Origin: Dasypus novemcinctus
Lineage: Eukaryota; Chordata; Mammalia; Cingulata; Dasypodidae
Length of the DNA: 64,000 nt
Assembly (NCBI RefSeq): GCF_030445035.2
Contig: NC_080677.1
Coordinates: forward strand, 153,451,169 to 153,515,168
Direction of reading: 5' to 3'
The notes under the pieces are model-generated. The model saw nothing but the letters and a program-made list of their open reading frames with translations, did not search any database and was not told the DNA's origin. Below are positions 11,400-22,454 of this stretch, piece after piece. A program made the position numbers and the translations under genes. How positions within the stretch are numbered: position 1 is the first letter of the stretch; every line of letters starts with the position of its first letter.

Positions 11400-11640
11400 A
11401 GGGCTAGGAATAGGGTGAGAGTGGAAAACTTCATATTTCATGGAGCATTGAGTAAAGTATTCAAAAGGGTTTGCCTCAGTAAAGGGGTAAAATGAGTCCT
11501 AGGGCAACAGTGGTTAACAACAAATATGAACAATAACAAATATATAATACTAACACAGGGTGTTAACCGTTGGGTGGGTTGGAGGAAAAAAATATACCAA
11601 AAATAAGATAAAATTGTGTTAGGGTTTTTCATTACACTCA
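11400..11640 (+). mobile_element. L1 3'-UTR-like fragment, left of the LTR
   Basis: 'aacaacaaatatgaacaata' and 'acacagggtgttaaccgttg' are typical of L1 3' UTR layout. The likely continuation lies after the LTR at 12122-12345. Confidence 0.45.
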
Positions 11641-12121
11641 GTGAGGCATGATTCCGGTTGAGTCCATACTCCCTTGCTGTTCTGATATAAATGGACTCAT
11701 GCAGACAGACACAGTGAATAAAAGGGAACTGCCATGTTTGATTCTGTCATGTGAGAGAAAAAACTCCAGTTTTGCCCACAGCTGAGCTGCAAAGAGAGAA
11801 GCCCTATGCCAAGAGAGAGAACTACTGGATTGCTTAAGCATGAAGCCCCAAAAGACTGGGCCTACAGAGAAGCTTTAGAGGAGACAGGGAGCCTGAAGGG
11901 AAAAGTCAAAACCTCGGCAGAGACTGGTGGCCATCTTGTTTCACCATGATGGCAACATGCCAGAATCAACAGTAATGACTTTGGTGAGAAAGCATGTCTG
12001 CCTATACCTCGATGTTGCCACGTCATGGTCTTGTAACTATAAGCTTTTACCCCAAATAAATACCCTTTATAAAAGCCAACATATTTCTGGTACTTTGCAT
12101 CAGCACCCCTTTGGCACACTT
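11641..12121 (+). mobile_element. Solo LTR, ERVL-MaLR type
   Basis: The 3' part ('taccccaaataaataccctt', then 'tttgcatcagcacccctttgg') closely matches the LTR at 23572-24071, including the AATAAA polyadenylation signal. No internal retroviral sequence adjoins it, which suggests LTR-LTR recombination. A 5-bp TSD is not clear. Confidence 0.7.
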
Positions 12122-12345
12122 AAACATTGGCTATACTTAGTAGTAATGTTTTGACAATGCTTTTTCATAGTTGGTAACAAATAGTTAACAACAATGCAAG
12201 GTTTTGGAGGTGGGGTGACATATGGGAGCCCTGTATGATGATATGGGTGTTTGTTTAGTAAGTTCACACTTTTACTGTACACTTATTATGTATGTTCATG
12301 TATGAATGATATACTTCAATAAAAATGTTCAATAAAAAAAATTAG
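12122..12345 (+). mobile_element. L1 3' end
   Basis: 'tagttaacaacaatgcaagg', 'cacttttactgtacacttat' and the terminal 'atatacttcaataaaaatg' with an A-tail define an L1 3' terminus that continues the fragment left of the LTR. Confidence 0.6.
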
Positions 12346-12394
12346 TCTTAGAGCAATATTGCTCTTGTCCTATCAAAAGAAAAGCTTAGAAACA

Positions 12395-12679
12395 AGATGC
12401 AAAAGGATCACACTGTGTCAAAGTTACTTAAATACATCCCAGAGCAAAGCTCAATAATATTTAGTCAACTGAACTCAATCAAAATGTTGACCTTTTGCTT
12501 TTGGAAAGATACTGGTGAAAAAAATGAAAAGACAATCCACAGACTAAGAAAATATTTGCAAATTATATGCCTGATAATGGACTTGTATCCAGAATATATA
12601 AAGAACTCTCAAAACTCAGATAAGAAAACAATCTACCAAAAAAAAGCAGGCAAAATATTTGAACACACTTCACCAAAAA
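12395..12679 (+). mobile_element. L1 ORF2 3' region, left part
   Basis: 'aaatgttgaccttttgcttt', 'gaaaatatttgcaaattata' and 'aaagaactctcaaaactcag' are standard distal L1 ORF2 motifs. The frame is broken. It is interrupted at 12680 by a TA-flanked DNA transposon. Confidence 0.75.
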
Positions 12680-12681
12680 TA

Positions 12682-13313
12682 CAGTTGATTCTCTTTATTC
12701 ACAGTAGATATATAAATATCTACTTCTATAAAGTTGCTGCAGACACTGAATTAACAAATATTGACCCATTGCTCCTAGGAGAAATATAGGGTTAGGTTCC
12801 CGCAAGCCTCATCAACATATCAATATATAAACTTATTTTATGAGTGTTTCCGTTTAAAGACATCTTATTTAATATATATTGTTGATCCATTAATATTGAA
12901 CTCACAGCAACAGCACTATGATGCATGACTGACAAATTATCCAATAGTCATATTTTCTCCATAAAGGACATCACACCTCCTCATTCTTAGGAACACTAGA
13001 CATCACTTCAGCACTACACTTGGGGGCCAATTTAAATAGCAAAATTGACAAAAACGCAAAAATATGTATTATTAAATAGACCACAGAAAGGACACTTGTT
13101 TACAGTATGAGGGCTGAAACAAGAAGGAAGAGTGTTACCTTGTTCCATCTCAGCTGGGAATGTGTGCATAAGGCAATTCAAATTTTTCACTGGTCCACAC
13201 ATATCTACAAGTGACCACGAAAGCACCAGGAATATTGATTTGGGGTTGCAAATAAATTTTAGCAAATATGTGGATTTACAAATACAGAATCCATGAATAA
13301 TAAGAATTAACTA
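12682..13313 (+). mobile_element. Tc1/mariner-type (Tigger-like) non-autonomous DNA transposon
   Basis: The left end CAGTTGATTCTCTTTATTCA mirrors the right end (reverse complement near ...TTAATTCTTATTATTCATGG), giving terminal inverted repeats. TA dinucleotides at 12680-12681 and about 13314-13315 fit TA target duplication. The interior ('ggttaggttcccgcaagcct', 'ttgatccattaatattgaac') resembles mammalian Tigger-related MITEs. It has no transposase ORF. It sits inside the L1 and so postdates it. Confidence 0.75.
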
Positions 13314-13315
13314 TA

Positions 13316-13434
13316 TGCATGGCAAGTAAGTAGTTGCTCAACATCATCAGTCATTAAGGAGATGCAAATTAAAACCACAATGAGATGCAGTGGTATCTCA
13401 CCATTTAGAATATCTTAAGTTAAAAAGACTGACT
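13316..13434 (+). mobile_element. L1 ORF2 3' region, middle part
   Basis: L1 resumes with 'ttgctcaacatcatcagtca' and 'gatgcaaattaaaaccacaa', up to 'gttaaaaagactgact', where the U1 retrocopy is inserted. Confidence 0.8.
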
Positions 13435-13598
13435 GTACTTACCTGGCAGGGGAGGTATCATGATCAGGAAGGTGGTTTTCCCAGGGCGAGGCTTGTCCAT
13501 TGCACTCTGGATGTGCTGACCTCTGTGATTTCCCCAAATGTGGGAAACTCAACCGCATAAGTTTTGGTAATGGGGGACTGCATTCGCACTCTCCCCTG
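13435..13598 (+). pseudogene. U1 snRNA retropseudogene (full length, 164 nt)
   Basis: The sequence covers all of U1 snRNA from the 5' splice-site recognition end (ACTTACCTGGCAGGGGAG) to the 3' end (CTCTCCCCTG), with the expected length of 164 nt. The stem-loop blocks 'ggtggttttcccagggcgag' and 'tttccccaaatgtgggaaac' are preserved. The Sm-site region, AATTTGTGG in functional U1, reads AGTTTTGG here. By eye roughly a tenth of positions differ, mostly transitions. It is followed by CTT plus a 12-A tail and sits inside an L1 without an snRNA promoter (no recognisable proximal sequence element upstream). This is an L1-mobilised pseudogene, not an active gene. Confidence 0.93.
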
Positions 13599-14190
13599 CT
13601 TAAAAAAAAAAAACAGGCTATCTATACCAAGTGTGGGTAAGAACGTGGGATGTGAGATAGCTGAAACACTCATATGTACTCAGTGAAGAAGTAAAATGGT
13701 GTAACCAGTTTTTAATAGTTTCTTTTGAAAGTTAAATACATGTACCATATGATTCGGTCGTTCCACTCCTAGGTACATAACCAAGAGAAATGAAAGCCTA
13801 TGGCCATGCAAGGGCTTGTACATCAGTATTCATAGCAACTTTACTTCTAAATGCTATGTGAAACAAGCCAAACTAAAGATAGCACATACTGCATGACTAC
13901 ATTTATATAAAATTCTAGAAAATGCTAACTAGTCTGCAGTTACAGAAAGCAGATCAGTAGTTGCCTAGGATGGGAGAAGAGTAGGGAGGAGACTAAGGAG
14001 TCTAAAATTATCAGGGTGCAGGAAACTTTTGGGGTGATGATATATTTATTATCTTAATTGTGGTGATGAGTTCATGGATATACAATTGATATGTACATCT
14101 ATATATATATACATCAAAACCTATCAAAATATATACTTTATGGCAGTTTATTATATATCAGTTATACTGCAATAAAGATGTTTTAAAAAC
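13599..14190 (+). mobile_element. L1 3' end, right part
   Basis: After the A-tail the L1 continues 'ctataccaagtgtgggtaag' through 'tcgttccactcctaggtaca', 'actgcatgactacatttata' and 'cagatcagtagttgcctagg', ending 'atactgcaataaagatgttt'. The three parts 12395-12679, 13316-13434 and 13599-14190 reconstruct one insertion order: L1 first, then the DNA transposon and U1. Confidence 0.8.
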
Positions 14191-14925
14191 AAATAAAAAG
14201 TAAACCTCTAATCCCCAATTTCACAAACAGAAATCAAAGTAAAAACAATCATTAATTAAAAATGTGTAGAATTAGGTATCCCTATAGCCTGAGCACTGTG
14301 CCAGATGCTCTTTAAAAATGTAAAAACAGTAATAGCATCCTTGCCCTCACCCACATATCACAACCAGAATATTTACAAAGCAGTATATATCAAGAGTAGC
14401 AAACATAAGTACTACTAATTAATTTGTTAGAATTAACTTTACCATATATATGCACATAAACATATACATTTGACATCTAGACACATGTATGTGTATACAT
14501 TCCTATATAACAGAGCAATTAAAAGGGGAATTATTCCCATTATAGAGTTCCTCACTAGCATTCTTTATGTAAAGAATTTGCCTTTGCGTTAAAATATTGA
14601 TTCTATAAAGTAATTTGCAAACATTTTAGGAATACATACTTTGAGTAAACTAAAATGCATCTCCTTGTGAATAGGAGATCACTACATACGAAAAGTCCCC
14701 TGAAATAGGTGGGTTTTAACTGGATTTTAAAGAACTAGACGGCTATGGAATGGTAGAGGGGGTTTGGATAAATTATGCCAGATGAGGAAAATACCTTTTG
14801 TGCCCAAAAGACTTAAGGAGTTCAGGCCTAAAAGACAAATGAATTAAAAGAAAACAGAAAGTGGGAATATAGCTGAGAGCCAGACTTGAAAGTCATTAAT
14901 ATTAAAACAAACAAACAACTTGGCA
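14191..14925. other. Unassigned AT-rich interval
   Basis: I see no gene, RNA or confident repeat here. 'aaaggtgggttttaactgga'-like sequence near 14710 faintly resembles reverse-complement L2. A TATATGCACATAAACATATA stretch is low complexity. Confidence 0.3.
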
Positions 14926-15650
14926 AATGTTACTTAGGGAAGCTGTGGTAAGAGCCATCCAGTATATTTCCACAAGAAATAGTGGTCCCACTTGGGGAAT
15001 TCCCCAGGGCTGGATCATTTTTTCCCCACCCCTATAAACCAGAGGGAGAAAAGATATAGGCCTGGCAGCGAGGAAGGGGTGAATTTGCTTTAGGCTGAGT
15101 CTGAGAGCGTAGCCAAGACTGCCTTCTCTTTTCAAGGGGCCAGCTCTGGGGAAGTCAGCGTCCATGTGCATTCAGCGAAGGTCTTGGAGGAGACCCAAAT
15201 CACCACAGTCGAAAGAGTTCCAGGAACTCTGAGAGGCTGTATGTTCCAAAGAGGGAAAGAACACAGAAAGCAAGGCTTGAAGTGGAGCCCAGAAAAGACT
15301 CCAGTAACAGGAGAAATGGCTTGAGGGAGAAGAGCATTTAAAATTAAAGCTGCTCAGGAATGGGCAACAGTCGACACAATGTTTGAAATAAGCTCTTCCC
15401 GGTATTCCTTCCTGTTCATGAGACTCCTTAATCCAGTTCTGAACAAGAGCGCTGACAGAGGCACCTGTGGAGGCGGCTGCCTCAGGATAACAAACCTTCC
15501 CGCTTGACAAGTCCCAAACAAACTGGGACGTTTATAAGAAGCGACAAAAGTGACTGCAGGCTGCTTTGTGGGGCACATATTTTGCTTTTTGACAGTTTTG
15601 CAGTAATAATAAGGGGTGTTAGGGGGTATCACTCTCTTTCAGCCCATGGA
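14926..15650 (-). other. GC-richer unassigned segment, possible LTR or old promoter-like element
   Basis: This block is noticeably richer in G/C and CpG than its surroundings. On the minus strand it has TTATAAACGTCC near 15534-15523, downstream of a 'ctgcaggctgc..' block and upstream of GAGGCAGCCGCCTCC. That layout is reminiscent of an LTR U3/R region, but I found no TG...CA termini or flanking TSD. ORFs of 89-112 codons on the minus strand have no recognisable protein features. Confidence 0.3.
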
Positions 15651-15734
15651 GAAATGTAGGAAAATCTAGGAATTTTGACAAGCCCATCTAAGGAAAGTTC
15701 ATTTTTAGCAGTCAGTCCACATGGTATGGAAGGC

Positions 15735-16046
15735 TGCATACCGTATGATTCCAACCATATGAGATACTGGAAAAGGCAAAACTATAGAGACAGTAAAAAA
15801 GCCCGGGGCTGCCAGAGGTGGGGGTGGGGGGACAGGAGGGAAGAGGTGGAGCATGAGGGATTTTTAGGGGATTGGAATTATTCTATATAACTGTCATGGA
15901 GAATACATGACCCTATGCCTTTGTCAAAATCCATAGAATTTCATGAAACAGAGTGAACCCTATTGTCAACTATGGATTTCAGTTAATAATAATGTATCAC
16001 TATTGGCAATCATTCGTAACAAACGGACCACACTAAAGCAGGATGT
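15735..16046 (+). mobile_element. L1 (L1MA/MB-type) 3' UTR, left of SINE
   Basis: Standard L1 3'-end order: 'accgtatgattccaaccata', 'gcaaaactatagagacagta', the G-rich 'gaggtgggggtggggggaca', 'gggatttttaggggattgga' and 'ccctattgtcaactatggat'. It is interrupted at 16061 by a DAS SINE. Confidence 0.85.
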
Positions 16047-16061
16047 TAATAATAGGGTACA

Positions 16062-16514
16062 CGGAAGCAGATTTGGCCCACCTGATAGAGCATCTGCCTA
16101 CCACATGGGAGGTCCAGGATTCAAACCCAGGGCCTCTTGACCCATGTGATGAGCTGGCCAACGTGCAGCGCTGAAGCACGCAAGGAGTGCCGTGCCACGC
16201 AGGGGTGTCCCGCGCATAGGGGAGCCCCACGCGCAAGGAGTGCACCCCGCAAGGAGTGTGCCCCATAAGAAAGAGCAGCCCAGCATAAAAGAAGCGCAGC
16301 CTGCCCCAGAGTGGTGCCACACACACGGAGAGCTGACACAACAAGATGACACAACAAAAAAGAGACGCAGTTTCCTGGTGCCACTGATGAGAATGCAAGT
16401 GGACACAGAAGAACACACAGCAAATGGACACAGAGAGCAGACAACCGGCGGGGGTGGAGGAAAGGGGAGAGAAATAAATAAAAATAAATAAATAAATAAA
16501 TCTTAAAAAAAGAA
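16062..16514 (+). mobile_element. DAS-type SINE, full length
   Basis: Head CGGAAGCAGATTTGGCCCAC, B box GGATTCAAACCC, body with CACGCGCAAGGAGTGC and ACACACGGAGAGCTGACACA, and tail (AAAT)n. The exact 15-bp TSD TAATAATAGGGTACA lies at 16047-16061 and 16515-16529. The minus-strand 253-codon ORF 16033-16794 runs through it and is not a gene. Confidence 0.95.
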
Positions 16515-16529
16515 TAATAATAGGGTACA

Positions 16530-16622
16530 TCTGTGCAGGGATGAGGGGGAGTAGATGGGAACTCTGTACTTTCTGCATAATTTTTCTGTAAACGAAAAAC
16601 TGCTCTAAATAATAACTTCTGT
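16530..16622 (+). mobile_element. L1 3' UTR, terminal part right of SINE
   Basis: Resumes 'tgtgcagggatgagggggag' and ends 'aaaactgctctaaataataa', the usual L1MA/MB 3' terminus. Confidence 0.85.
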
Positions 16623-16754
16623 TGTTGTTTTCAAAGTAAGTCCAACCAGTAACCAGGCTTTTTGAAAAGCACTTCCAGAAGACCTGAATAAGCCTTAAAA
16701 GTAAAAATATGTGAGCTGTAACATTTCTAAGCTTACTGTTAGAGGAAGAATAAA

Positions 16755-16915
16755 GTAAGCAGGCATTTCCTGAGTTCCAATATACACTCATCATTGTGCT
16801 AGATTCTTTCTCACATTATTTTATTTGATCCTCACAATAAACCTGATTTTGAAAGTGAAAACATTTGGGTATAGAAAAGATAATTATGTTGCCCAAAGGC
16901 CCCTGATTAGCAGAA
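16755..16915 (-). mobile_element. MIR SINE
   Basis: Plus-strand motifs 'catttcctgagttccaatat', 'cattgtgctagattctttct', 'tgatcctcacaataaacctg' and 'gcccaaaggcccctgattag' follow reverse-complement MIR order. Confidence 0.6.
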
Positions 16916-17369
16916 GAGGGAAATAATTGGTTGCCTATCACTGAACAATAAGAAGGTCATTTGAAAAAATTTTGGAGAATTAAGGCCAGAAATATTCTTC
17001 CACTCCCCCACACCCACCCTGTTTTCAGTTTTCCCTCTAATTTTACTGAAACCCAAGAAGATATTTTAAAACTAAATTCATCTAACATTTATGGAGAAAA
17101 CTATAGGGATAAATTTTGGGGATTTCTTACCTTAATTAGCATGAAATTTTGCAACGAAGTACTATCAAGGTATCTGAAAGGTAACGGTGCCCTGGATAAA
17201 AGACTCACGTGGTGAATATGCAAAAAATGAGCCTTCTGGGAGGAAAAGAAGAGTGGCAGCTGTGTACATTTTTCACATATGTGTGTGTAAACTGTTTTTT
17301 GATATGAAGAATACCAGATTAAGTTACATTTCTGCCACTTAATACTTTTTAAAAATTTTAATCAAGGGC

Positions 17370-17800
17370 TCCGTATTAGTCAAGGTCACAGCAGGAAACA
17401 GATGGTACACTCAAACTGGATAATTTAAAGAAAGTCTAATGAAGGGGCTATTTACCAAAGTAGGGGCACAGTATAAGGAAACCACAGGGTAGTGCAGTAC
17501 TTTGGGGGTAGTCATCTCAGCACCTGCAAAGAGAGAACAAGGGAGGCAGCTATTCCTGAAATTCAGAGGGAGACAGGGCAGCTGGGCTGGTACTGTGTCC
17601 CACCCTCAAAGTGGGAAGCCAAGGAATGCTTCCCACTGGGAGAGAGCCCAGAAATTAAATATCCCACCCTCACTGTCCTCTCTCCTTCCCTCGGATCTCC
17701 TGCCAGTACTCCCCACTGGTGGAAAAGGGCAGAGTGCACTCGGAGGGCCAAGCATAAGATATCCATCGCATTTTGTAAGTCACATATGAAAATAATTCTA
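17370..17800 (+). mobile_element. Ancient interspersed repeat, class uncertain
   Basis: 'gtattagtcaaggtcacagc', 'gatggtacactcaaactgga' and 'ggatctcctgccagtactcc' match a mammal-wide repeat I recognise by pattern but cannot name with confidence. The overlapping 106- and 95-codon ORFs fall inside it and look incidental. Confidence 0.4.
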
Positions 17801-17889
17801 AGGATGGATTAGCAACTGGAGCAAGCCTTCTGTTTCCATGAATAAAAGTGTATTCAAAAAGATACCATTAAGTTTGGGGAAATGTTAGG

Positions 17890-18335
17890 TTAGACAGATT
17901 TTGCTATAGTGCTGCATCACAGACAACCCCCAAATCCCAGTGGTTTACAATCATAAGTACTGATTTTTCACTCTCAGTTTTGTGGATCAGCTCTGGTTCA
18001 AGTTGAATCTGATTTGACTCCAGGCTACAGGTTGGGGTCAGGTGCATTCACATGTCTTCTCATTCTAAAACTCAGACCAAAGCTCAATGATGTCCCCACA
18101 CATGGTGGATGGTAATAGCCCAAGGGGAAAAACAGAAACCATAACATCGCTTAAAGCCTCTACTGGGAACTAGCACATTGTTGCTTCCACAGTATTACTT
18201 TGGCCAATGGAAGATGCTTGATCAAGTCCACTGTCAGTAGGATAGGAAGACAATGGGGCAGAGAAACGGGAAGGAAAGTAAATACTTTCTGAGCAATAAT
18301 ATAATCTACTATACCTGGCAAAATTACCTCTGAAA
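17890..18335 (+). mobile_element. MLT1-like ancient repeat
   Basis: 'tgctgcatcacagacaaccc', 'cagttttgtggatcagctct' and 'actttggccaatggaagatg' follow the order of MLT1-type LTRs or a similar old element. Confidence 0.4.
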
Positions 18336-18828
18336 ATACACTTTACATAGACACACCCTGCCAAGAACAAATTTTAGCTCATTAGCTGCTTATATGTAAG
18401 TATATATTTTCTTATTAATAGTATGCTCTGGCTTGATTACACATTCTCTGCCAATCACGTTTACTTTCCACATTACTAAAAGGAATGAAAAGCCAGACAC
18501 CGTTAATAAAAATGTCAGTCTGAAGGCAAATGATGCAAGCCTTCACAATCAATCCTTTAGATTTCTGCCTAAAGCATCCAGAGTAGATGAGGATGTAATA
18601 CCTAACAGGTACTAAAAGATTGTACACCATTCTCTGGTACTTATTTAGTATTTCAAAACTATTCCTCTAATAATGGTTGAATTGATGAATGCACAACTAT
18701 GTGACCATACCAAATATCCATTACATTTTGGATAGATTGTATGCTTTATTAATATGTATCAATAAAATTGATTGGTTTTTTTTTTTAAACTATGACATAT
18801 CTCTTTCTAAATCATTAACTGAATGATC

Positions 18829-19050
18829 TTTTTTTTTTTCAGGTATCAGGGGCCAGGGATTGAACCTAGGACCTTGTATGTGGGAAGCCAGCGCACAACC
18901 ACTGAGCCACATCGGCTCCCCTGAGTTGGTTTTTTCATTTGTTTTGCTTGTTGTTTGTTTTTTTGGCTTTCCTAGGAGGCATTGGGAACCGAACCTGGGA
19001 CCTTCTATGTGGGAAGCAGGCACTCAACCATTTGAGCCTCATCCACTCCC
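18829..19050 (-). mobile_element. Dimeric DAS-type SINE
   Basis: Two reverse-complement tRNA-like heads end near 18920 and 19050 (GAGCCACATCGGCTCCCCTG and TGAGCCTCATCCACTCCCCT), each with a B-box complement (GGGATTGAACCT; GGAACCGAACCT). The T-rich left end is the tail. TSD CTGAATGATC lies at 18819-18828 and 19051-19060. Confidence 0.88.
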
Positions 19051-19639
19051 CTGAATGATCAACGTTTAAACATATCAGTGAGAAGATTTTGTTGTTCAAT
19101 GTTTTCTTACTACACATGTACAGTTATAAAGTTTTTGCTCTTTGATATATAATGCCTGAAGGAAAATCATAAAAACCTTAGAAAAGGTTAAAGCAATTAT
19201 GTAGGTACTTCCAGCCTCTTCAGGAATTTCTTCCCCAATGGGCTAGACAAAGGGGTTGTCCCACCTGTGATTAAATAGCTCTGGGAACAGATACCAGCTC
19301 ATGAGGTAGTCAGTTGTATGCTCTGTTTGATGGACTGTTAGAGTTGGCTTGTTTTCTTTTTTTAATTGATCAAAATCTTCTTCCCTTTAACTTCGTCAAA
19401 TTGTTCCTAGTTTTTCGCTTGGGAAGAAAGCAGATGCATTCCCTCTTCTATATGACAGCAGCTCTCCAGACTTGCTCCAGGCAAAGGCTCTTTTGAGACA
19501 CCCACCTATGTCATCATTTCTAGAACTCTTCTCAGCTTGGTTGCCCTCTTTTAGACACAATAGAGAAAAAGAGAGGTTCAAGGGAGATTAATTCCAGATT
19601 TTAAGTATTAAGTTTGTAAAGTTTTGATTTACATTCTCT

Positions 19640-19875
19640 ATGTCATCCCCAAATACACAGTCTAAACTAGAACCTTCATGATATTTTTCCAGAGTACTAC
19701 TCATTCATAGCATTTATAACATATATTTAATTGTAAGATAACATCTATCTTCCCCCAATGGTCTGTAAGGTCTGTGATGGCAGAAAGTGGATCTAATTTG
19801 CCTACTACTTTATTCCTCCCTCTCAGCAGAGAAGCTGGCATGAAGCAGGTGTTGATAAGTATAGGTTGAATGATT
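19640..19875 (+). mobile_element. L2 LINE 3' end
   Basis: 'ggtctgtgatggcagaaagt', 'aagctggcatgaagcaggtg' and 'ataggttgaatga' are diverged forms of the L2 3' terminus. Confidence 0.5.
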
Positions 19876-20089
19876 TGCGGCTATTGAATAAAATGAAATT
19901 CACATCAGGAACATAACTAAAGAAAACAGAGTGGGATCGGCTTCCTATTTAGGTAAAGTTCACTGTAAGAAATGAGGTTTAAGGTAAATTTTGAAGGAGG
20001 CAAGTGTCCCAGATTGATGAGGAAGAAAAGGGGAGAATATTCCAGCACATAAAACATTTATTTATCTAGTGTGATGGAAACTGGTAGCT

Positions 20090-20500
20090 GTCAACTAAAA
20101 TTCATTCTCACCTTCTTCCTGGGCACATGGTTAGGCTAGTCTTCCTTCCTGAAAGGTATCCCATTGCAGGGGACTCACCAATAGAGAAAGAGCAAATGTT
20201 CTCACCAGTAGAATGGGAAAAGACGTTCCCACCGATGGAGTCAGAACATAGGATCTCACCAATGGAAGGGGAACATAAGTGATGGCCACTACTTCTGGGC
20301 TTGTCTTAGAAGTGGTTGTGTTTCCTCCTTTTCCTGTTTTTCTCTTCCCACTGACTTGAAACCAGGCAGGGCTGTGACCCAGGCTCAAGGATACAGAAAA
20401 AAGCAAGGTTGTGTATATGCTGGAGGAACAATTTGGAAGGAGCCTGGGTCTTTGTATGACTGCGTAGAGCAAAGTAGAGATTGACAGTGAAAATCTATTT
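20090..20500 (+). mobile_element. Ancient LTR-like repeat with an internal 27-bp expansion
   Basis: 'cttcctgggcacatggttag', 'ccacttctgggcttgtctta'-like sequence and 'aaggagcctgggtctttgta' match the same family as 47.16-47.51 kb. The part that is a single 'ctgaccaatgggatgtgagt' copy there is expanded here into four 27-bp units (20174-20281). Confidence 0.45.
20174..20281. repeat. Tandem array, 4 x 27 bp
   Basis: Units start at 20174, 20201, 20228 and 20255, each opening CTCACCARTRGA or a near variant, with no length change between units. Divergence between units is substantial, so the expansion is old. Confidence 0.85.
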
Positions 20501-21392
20501 GGGAAAATATTTAGGGGTATTATGAAGTATACATTGCATTATTAAGCTCCCTTTTACCTACTCATTTAAACGAATAAATGTTAACACTATTTAGAATTTA
20601 CTTCAGACTTTCCCTTTATTAAAAAAAAAAAAAGAAAAGAAAAAGAAATAGAACCTTATAAACAAAATAACAATCCCCTATAATTAACCTCCCTGGAAGT
20701 TTTTCCAGTGCCCCTCAAAGTGTGGAACCTACATCTGAACTTTAAGACAGGACTGGCCTTGAGAATAATTTTCTAGAGTCTGTTACTTCTAGGATCTAAA
20801 CAGTACATTCTATTAATAGAGCCCAAGATTTCATTACTTCATACTATTTGCTCATTAATGTTAAACTCAAAGTTTACTAAAATTGTCTAACCATCTTTCA
20901 CATTGACTTCTACTGCCAGTTCTCCCCTTTCTATGCTAGTAAAATTTACAGAATTGACTGCTGGCCTAAAGGCACAATCCAACATTTATGCAAGTAAGTT
21001 TTATTCTGCAGATTTTGGTCTATTGCTGCTACAGCAAGAATTTTCTTGTGAATCTTTGGCATGTAATGGCAGACATTGCCCACTTATAAGCATTGAAAAA
21101 AGCCACATCAATCTCAGCACTCCTAATATTCTACTTTCCCCAAACCAGTCTATTCTGTTACAAGGTGCCTGGTAAAAGCAGGACTCTATTTTTGTTCTGT
21201 TTTACTTTGTGTCTGCAGAAGCTTCACTTAAAAGTTGCTAAAGGGCTTCTGCCACAAGCAGGAGCAACATCAATTATCTCTTGGAACAGATTTCCTTTGT
21301 TTTGGAAAAATTACACGAAGGAGTCCTTTAGTTATATTTCCCCCAATTGTTCTTAGAATTGTTCTGTGGAAACATGGAACTAGAGTTTTGTT

Positions 21393-21422
21393 TTGTTTTG
21401 GTTTGGTTTGGTTTGGTTTGCT
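21393..21422. repeat. (TTTTG)/(TTTGG) simple repeat
   Basis: TTTTGTTTTGTTTTGG is followed by repeated TTTGG units, ending TTTGCTTGTC. Confidence 0.9.
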
Positions 21423-22121
21423 TGTCAAGGTCAGAATGAGTGAAATTAGTCAGTGCTGAAGATTTCTAGGCAATAGTACTGAGTGAGAAGAGTAATATGC
21501 ACAGAGGTATGGTCCATCTCTAGAATAAATGAAACAAAACTATGTATGTGTATAAATATGCTTATAAATATATAAATATGGAGAAAAGTGCATCAAGCTA
21601 TACACCAGACTGTAAAGCTGGGGTGGTCTTGCAGTACAAGGAGAAAAAGAAGAACAAGAAAAGCAGGTAAAAATAGAAAAGATATTTAAAAAAAAAAAAA
21701 CTAAACTAAAAGCAACACTCTCTATGTGATATGAGAGAAAGACCAGACCTTGCTAACCTAGTTGTACAGGAGTTCAAAGTCATTATATTTTGAATATAAA
21801 ACGAATGAGATCTTATTTTGTAAACACAGGCTTTTGAGATTTGGGGGCATCTGTGTTGTAATAAGAATATCAAAAAGAAATTTTTAAACCTATGTGTAAA
21901 CTAGGAGAAAGGTGATGGTAATTCATTCCACAGCAAATGCAAGAGTTCCTGTTAATAGATTTTAAAAATGCGATTTGAGAGGGTTCTGTCTTATCCTTCA
22001 GAACAAAGTATAGAAGAGCTAAGCAAAGTGGATTTGATTCCACACTATGTAATAAAGTAGGTAGCCTCTATCAGTTTATTTCACTTCTGACTAAAGACTT
22101 CTCAACCACAGATTTTAAGAG

Positions 22122-22245
22122 TCCCATTTTACAGATAATTAAACTGAGTCTTGGAAAGTTTCAGCAATTGTCCTGAGACCATGCTGCTTGAACTAGAACC
22201 TGCTTATGTGTTTCTAAAGCCCACGTACTTCTCACTATCACATGA
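22122..22245 (-). mobile_element. MIR SINE fragment
   Basis: 'cccattttacagataattaa', 'actgagtcttggaaag' and 'ttgaactagaacctg' follow reverse-complement MIR order. Confidence 0.6.
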
Positions 22246-22454
22246 TACATCTGTGCTAGATTTGGAATCCACTTAGGAATCCAACAACCATATCTTGCAT
22301 CTGTCCTGGCAGGCTATAATATAGTATATAGTAATATCAACTACTTTCTCTTGCCTTTTGTGCTAATCCATACCTTCTCTGTGTTTTCATGCTCCAATTT
22401 ATAGATCCTTAATTATATTGCATCTTCTTTTTGTGACATGCTCTACAAGCCAGC

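Noticed and set aside
16033-16794. 253-codon minus-strand ORF, the longest in the window
   Set aside because: It crosses a DAS SINE and the flanking L1 3' UTR. The peptide is a translation of repeat sequence.
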